This document shows positions 7,003-10,636 of a stretch of DNA of 10,636 nucleotides, one piece after another. The DNA comes from Ramlibacter sp. (lineage in GTDB: Bacteria; Pseudomonadota; Gammaproteobacteria; Burkholderiales; Burkholderiaceae_C), in NCBI GenBank assembly GCA_025351615.1, contig JANXVP010000271.1, forward strand, positions 1 through 10,636, in the 5' to 3' direction. The position numbers and the translations under genes were made by a program. Within the stretch, counting starts at the first letter, position 1; each line of letters opens with the position of its first letter. The notes under the pieces were generated by a model. That model had not been told where the DNA came from. It searched no databases and saw only the letters and a program-made list of their open reading frames with translations.

Positions 7003-7044
7003 CACATCCATTTCAAGCCGGCAACGTCGTGGGCGGGTCACCCC

Positions 7045-7087
7045 AAAAGGGACAGACAGGGAGACAGAAAAGGCGACAAATGGGGGG
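7045..7087 (+). repeat. Purine-rich tract with repeated GACAG motifs in the divergent intergenic region
   Basis: Thirty-seven of 43 bases are purines on the plus strand. Copies of GACA(G/A) start at 7051, 7055, 7063 and 7075, with AAAAGG at 7045-7050 and again at 7068-7073. The block lies just upstream of the candidate -10 of the XRE-AAA-TPR gene. It may be a cluster of protein-binding half-sites or a degenerate copy of a dispersed genomic repeat. It is described here without an assigned function. Confidence 0.4.
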
Positions 7088-7093
7088 CCAGAC

Positions 7094-7099
7094 TAGAAT
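7094..7099 (+). promoter_or_regulatory. Candidate -10 box (TAGAAT) for the XRE-AAA-TPR gene
   Basis: TAGAAT, a one-base variant of the sigma70 -10, ends 31 bp before the ATG at 7131. There is no recognisable -35 at normal spacing; that position is taken by the GACAG-rich tract. If used, the transcript would start at about 7106 and carry a leader of only about 25 nt with AAGG (7117-7120) as its ribosome site. Confidence 0.35.
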
Positions 7100-7130
7100 C
7101 CGCCGGAACAAGCGATAAGGCACCGGTGGC

Positions 7131-10100
7131 ATGGACGATCGGACCAACTCTTTCGGCTATTGGTTGAGGCGACGGCGCAAGGCACTCGACCTGACGCAGG
7201 AGGCGCTTGCGCAAAAGGTCAGTTGTTCCCAGGCCGCGATCAAGAAGATCGAGGCCGACGAACGGCGTCCCTCGATCGGGCTGGCGCAACGCCTGGCGGA
7301 CCAGCTTGGAGTCCACGCAGCAGAGCGAGACGCCTTTCTTCAATCGGCCCGCCAGCTCGGCGGCAGCGCGTGGATCCATTCGCAGGGTCACCAGCTTCCG
7401 GAAACCGCCGGCAATCCGGTCCATGGATCGGTCCAGCCTGTCGCGGCACCGAAGTCGCCGTTCGTGGGACGTGACAAGGAATACGGCCAATGTCTCGGCC
7501 TCATCGCCGGACTCACGACAGGATGCGGCCGGGTGGTGCTGGTCCAGGGCGAGGCCGGGATCGGCAAGAGCCGGCTCATGCGCGAGGTCCTGGCCGGGCC
7601 GCAGCAGCGGGCCCTCACGACGCTGACCACCACCTGCTACGAGATCGAGCGGTCGATTGCCTACCAGCCGGTCATCGATCTTGCAACCCAGGCTTGCCTG
7701 GCCACCCCCGAGTCACGATTGCGAATGATCGCGCCCATCCTGCTCGCGGAAGTCGCCGCGCTGGTGCCCGCCATGTCCGCGAGACTGCCCGACCTGCCGC
7801 CGCTGTCAGCCGACTTTCCGGAGGCGCGGCAGGCGCGCATGTTCCATGCGCTGGTCCAGCTCTTCGATGCGGTCGCGAAAAACCGGGAGCTGATTTTAGT
7901 GATGGACAACATCCAGTGGGCGGATGATGCGAGCCTGCGGTTCGTGCACTTCCTAGCACGCCAGATCGCGAGCCGGCCGGTGTTCCTGGCCTGCGCTTAC
8001 CGGGACGAGGAACTCGATAACAACGAGCATCTCGCCGGTCTGGTCGAGAGTCTGCGGCGTGAACCCCACACCCGCCACCTGGCGTTGGCGCGGCTCGGAC
8101 CCGGCGATACCGAATCGCTGCTGCAACGGATGAATGAGCCGAGGCTGGGTGTCCCCGGGCTGGCTGTGCGCCTGCACGGCGAGAGCGAAGGAAATCCGTT
8201 TTTCCTCTGGTCGATCCTGCATTCGCTGAGCGAAACCGAAGGTGACATCGGTGACGCATTCAGCCTGCCGCTTCCAGACGCGGTGCGTGATTCCGTGCGG
8301 GTGCGTCTGGCGCGCGTGCCGGCCGCGGACCGGCCATTGCTCGATCTTGCAGCGGTGTTGGGCCGTCGTTTCGACTTCGAGACGCTGTTGGCGCTGACCC
8401 GGGCGCCCGAGGAAAGCTTTCTGCATTCCCTCGACGCACTGGTCAGGCGCCGGCTGTTGCGCGAGGAGCAGGAAGGGGGGTTCTACGATTTCAGCCATGA
8501 CAAGGTGCGCGAGGTGGTGTACCGGGACATCGGTGTCGCCCGGCGCGTGCTGCTGCATCGGGTGGTGGCGGAGTTGCTCGAGCAGTACCCGGCTGGCCAG
8601 GCCCATGAGCGCAATGCCCATCTTGCGGAACACTATGAGCGCGGAAAAGTGTGGCCCAAAGCCATCCATTACCTCGGCCGGGCCGCAGATCATTCTCAAA
8701 AACTTTTTGCCATGGGCGAATCGCTGCAATGGCTGGATCGGGCTGTCGCGTTGCTGCAGGCCCATCCTGATGCAGCCACCCAGGCGCAGCAAATGGCTCT
8801 CTATGAGCAACGCGGCGTGGCGAGGGCGCAGGCAGGCCAGACGGAAGGTGCAGTCGCCGATTTCAAACGGGTGGTCCAGGCGGCTCGCGCGCTCAACCAG
8901 CACGAGCATGCGCGAGACGTGCTGATTCAACTCGGTATGGCTTATCGCCGGGCCGATGCCTATGAACCTGCCGTCGCCTGCCTGGATGAAGCGCTCACGG
9001 CGTCGCGCGCCACGGGCGATGAGCGTCATATCGCCGACACGCTGTATCACCTGGGAACGGTGGCCTGGAGCAATGGCCGCAATGACCTGGCGATCTCTAG
9101 TCACCAGCAGGCAGTGGAGATCTGCACGCGCCTGGGCCTGGCCGACCTGGTCGCCGTGCAGGCGTTTCACGGTCGCGGCGAAGCGCATCTGGCCAATGCC
9201 GAACCAGCTGCGGCCATCGCCGCGTTCTCCCGCTCACTCCTGCTGGCACGCGCAATCGAGGACAAGAGCTATGAGGCCGAGAACCTGATGATGATCGGCT
9301 GGTCCTGCTCCGGCCACATGGGGCTGGCCGACTACACCCGCGCGCTCTCACATTTCGATGCTGCACTTGCCATTGCGCGCGCTGCCGATCTTCAGTGGCA
9401 TCTGGGTCCGTCGCTGATTGGACGTGCCTACGTGTTCCTGTCGCTGGGCCGGTATCGCAACGCACGGGCCGACCTCGACGAAGCACTGCCTCGCCTGGAG
9501 ATTCTGGGACTGGTCCGCTATCAGATGATGGCGTATGACGCACTGGGCTGCCTGATGCTGGACCTGGACCGGCCCGGGACAGCGTCGCGGCATTTCGAGA
9601 CCGGCCTGTCGCTCGCGCAAGGCGCCGGAATCAAGTACTGGTTGCCCAGGCTCCAGGCCAATCTGGCGATCGCACAGCTGCGATCCGGCGTTCCATTCGA
9701 TCGGAAATCCTTGCAACGGGCCCAGCGGGACGCTCAGGAGAAGAACGAGGCTTGGCTGACATTGCGCTGCATGGAAGCGCTCGCCGAGTCTGCGCTCGCG
9801 TCTGGAGATCCCCAGCAGTGCATCGAGGACGTCGCCCGGCTGCTGGCGCTGGCGAGGGCCGGCGACATGCGCGAGCAGATCGGACGTGCGTGCCGTTTGC
9901 GCGGCCTGGCGCTCCTTGCCACAGGCGATAAGGAATCGGCCGTGAGCGACTTGACGCAGGCCTTGAAAATCGCGCGCCAGATCGGGCATCTGCACCTGGA
10001 ACGGGATTGCCACCTGGCGCTAGACCGGGTCGACGCGGCGCTCGGCAAAGGCAACGGTGATGAGGTTCGCCGCGCCCGGGCCAGCGCGCTCTCTGCGCAA

Positions 10101-10142
10101 ATCGCCGGGCTCGACGATGGCAATGCGAGAATCTCCGGATGA
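7131..10142 (+). CDS. Large XRE-HTH / STAND-type ATPase / TPR signal-transduction regulator
   Basis: This 1003-residue cytoplasmic protein has three parts. Residues 8-70 are an XRE/Cro-type helix-turn-helix ([20 protein letters not shown].. [12 protein letters not shown]). After a linker, residues 109-470 form an AAA_16/STAND-like ATPase: Walker A GEAGIGKS (140-147), Walker B LILVMDN plus QWADD (254-266), GESEGNPFF (350-358) and a winged-helix-like [11 protein letters not shown] (454-464). From about 500 to 970 are helical repeats of TPR type (for example [27 protein letters not shown] and [25 protein letters not shown]). The layout is like MalT-class regulators but with the DNA-binding domain at the N-terminus. 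A ligand or partner binding the repeats probably drives ATP-dependent switching. The start is fixed: an in-frame TAA is at 7116-7118 and no other start lies between. A few codons rare in the neighbours occur (TTA, CTA, AGT). Its stop overlaps the pyrC start. Target genes are unknown. Confidence 0.9.
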   Translation: MDDRTNSFGYWLRRRRKALDLTQEALAQKVSCSQAAIKKIEADERRPSIGLAQRLADQLGVHAAERDAFLQSARQLGGSAWIHSQGHQLPETAGNPVHGSVQPVAAPKSPFVGRDKEYGQCLGLIAGLTTGCGRVVLVQGEAGIGKSRLMREVLAGPQQRALTTLTTTCYEIERSIAYQPVIDLATQACLATPESRLRMIAPILLAEVAALVPAMSARLPDLPPLSADFPEARQARMFHALVQLFDAVAKNRELILVMDNIQWADDASLRFVHFLARQIASRPVFLACAYRDEELDNNEHLAGLVESLRREPHTRHLALARLGPGDTESLLQRMNEPRLGVPGLAVRLHGESEGNPFFLWSILHSLSETEGDIGDAFSLPLPDAVRDSVRVRLARVPAADRPLLDLAAVLGRRFDFETLLALTRAPEESFLHSLDALVRRRLLREEQEGGFYDFSHDKVREVVYRDIGVARRVLLHRVVAELLEQYPAGQAHERNAHLAEHYERGKVWPKAIHYLGRAADHSQKLFAMGESLQWLDRAVALLQAHPDAATQAQQMALYEQRGVARAQAGQTEGAVADFKRVVQAARALNQHEHARDVLIQLGMAYRRADAYEPAVACLDEALTASRATGDERHIADTLYHLGTVAWSNGRNDLAISSHQQAVEICTRLGLADLVAVQAFHGRGEAHLANAEPAAAIAAFSRSLLLARAIEDKSYEAENLMMIGWSCSGHMGLADYTRALSHFDAALAIARAADLQWHLGPSLIGRAYVFLSLGRYRNARADLDEALPRLEILGLVRYQMMAYDALGCLMLDLDRPGTASRHFETGLSLAQGAGIKYWLPRLQANLAIAQLRSGVPFDRKSLQRAQRDAQEKNEAWLTLRCMEALAESALASGDPQQCIEDVARLLALARAGDMREQIGRACRLRGLALLATGDKESAVSDLTQALKIARQIGHLHLERDCHLALDRVDAALGKGNGDEVRRARASALSAQIAGLDDGNARISG

Positions 10143-10636
10143 TTCTCCCCGGTCAGGCTATCACGATCACGCGCCCGGACGACTGGCACCTGCATGTGCG
10201 CGATGGAGAAGTCTTGCAGGCCGTGGTGCCGCATACGGCGGCGCAGTTCGGCCGGGCGATCATCATGCCCAACCTGCGACCGCCGGTGACCACGGCGGCG
10301 CAGGCCATTGCGTACCGTGAACGCATCCTGGCTGCCGTGCCAAAAGGCCTCGCGTTCGAGCCGCTGATGACGCTTTACCTGACCGACAACTTGCCACCCG
10401 ACGAGATCCGCCGCGCCCGCGAAGCGGGTGTCGTCGCGGTCAAGCTGTACCCAGCCGGTGCCACCACCAACAGCGACGCCGGCGTGACCGACATGCGCAA
10501 AACTTACGCGACGCTGGAAGCGATGCAGCGCGAAGACCTGGTGCTGCTGGTGCATGGCGAGGTGACCTCCCCCGGCATCGACCTGTTCGACCGCGAGGCG
10601 GTGTTCATCGACACCCAGCTGATTCCGCTACGGCGC
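10139..10636 (+). CDS. pyrC: Dihydroorotase, class II PyrC, 5' part (3' end outside window)
   Basis: Dihydroorotase interconverts carbamoyl-aspartate and dihydroorotate, the third step of de novo pyrimidine synthesis. The 166 residues visible (about half of the usual 345) include the first metal-binding pair in DWHLHVRDG (H17, H19), the [10 protein letters not shown] segment (43-52), the lysine that is carboxylated to bridge the two zincs in [17 protein letters not shown] (K102), and the third-sheet metal histidine in LLVHGEV (H139). The frame is open to the right edge. The ATG at 10139 shares ATGA with the stop of the upstream regulator, and the N-terminus [19 protein letters not shown] fits the family, so this start is preferred. 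No good Shine-Dalgarno precedes it, which suggests coupling to the upstream gene. A separate promoter inside the 3' end of that gene cannot be excluded for an essential-pathway enzyme. Confidence 0.95.
   Translation, partial: MILPGQAITITRPDDWHLHVRDGEVLQAVVPHTAAQFGRAIIMPNLRPPVTTAAQAIAYRERILAAVPKGLAFEPLMTLYLTDNLPPDEIRRAREAGVVAVKLYPAGATTNSDAGVTDMRKTYATLEAMQREDLVLLVHGEVTSPGIDLFDREAVFIDTQLIPLRR

Noticed and set aside
7035..7043. GGGTCACCC as an operator palindrome
   Set aside because: It is not a true inverted repeat at its centre (the reverse complement is GGGTGACCC), and nothing else supports it.
6953..7130. Insertion sequence or attachment-site remnant in the divergent intergenic region
   Set aside because: No transposase or integrase fragment, target-site duplication or tRNA end is visible. 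Only the GACAG-rich tract hints at a repeat, and it is reported separately.
7953..9188. 411-codon antisense frame inside the XRE-AAA-TPR gene, and similar ones at 2876-3853, 3896-4723, 5349-6086 and 6200-6958
   Set aside because: They lie fully or largely over well-supported genes, have low-complexity composition typical of shadow frames, and show no domain or ribosome site of note.
1..10636. tRNA, rRNA, CRISPR array, toxin-antitoxin pair or defence cassette
   Set aside because: No cloverleaf-like sequence, regularly spaced repeats, or typical small paired genes were found. The XRE protein is far too large for an antitoxin and has no toxin partner.

Overview
The window looks like a chromosomal segment of a high-GC beta-proteobacterium, most likely order Burkholderiales and perhaps Comamonadaceae. 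That is inferred from base composition, GC-rich third codon positions, TAGAAT-type -10-like boxes, and protein sequences typical of that group (the aspA plus gltIJKL cluster and class II PyrC). No sequence search was run, so the family-level placement is tentative. Coding density is high. The longest gene-free stretch is the 178-bp divergent intergenic region at 6953-7130, so no gap exceeds 300 bp. I see no tRNA, rRNA, CRISPR array, intact mobile element or replication origin.

Layout, left to right. (1) The 3' part of a MAPEG-family membrane protein gene (to 368). (2) A LysR-type regulator (396-1328) that most resembles the HypT/YjiE branch, followed 4 bp later by aspA, aspartate ammonia-lyase (1333-2745). 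(3) A 136-bp gap holding an imperfect 24-bp dyad and a -10-like box, then a complete glutamate/aspartate ABC importer: gltI binding protein (2882-3781), an intercistronic terminator-like hairpin, gltJ and gltK permeases, and gltL ATPase (to 6089). (4) A convergent SAM-dependent methyltransferase (6125-6952, minus strand). (5) A divergent gap with a small palindrome and a GACAG-rich purine tract. (6) A 1003-residue regulator built from an N-terminal XRE helix-turn-helix, a STAND/AAA_16-type ATPase and a long TPR array (7131-10142). (7) pyrC, dihydroorotase, which starts inside the regulator's stop codon (ATGA overlap) and runs off the right edge.

Regions 2 and 3 make one physiological module. 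GltIJKL would bring dicarboxylic amino acids into the cell, AspA would convert aspartate to fumarate and ammonia for the TCA cycle and nitrogen supply, and the LysR protein is the obvious candidate local regulator. The hairpin between gltI and gltJ would make the binding protein in excess over the membrane and ATPase subunits.

Regions 4-7 are less ordinary. A large HTH-ATPase-TPR signal-transduction protein sits head-to-head with a methyltransferase of unknown substrate and is translationally overlapped with a core pyrimidine gene. This is the best candidate for something undescribed. Its ligand, its targets, and whether the pyrC link is functional or an accident of insertion cannot be told from sequence alone.
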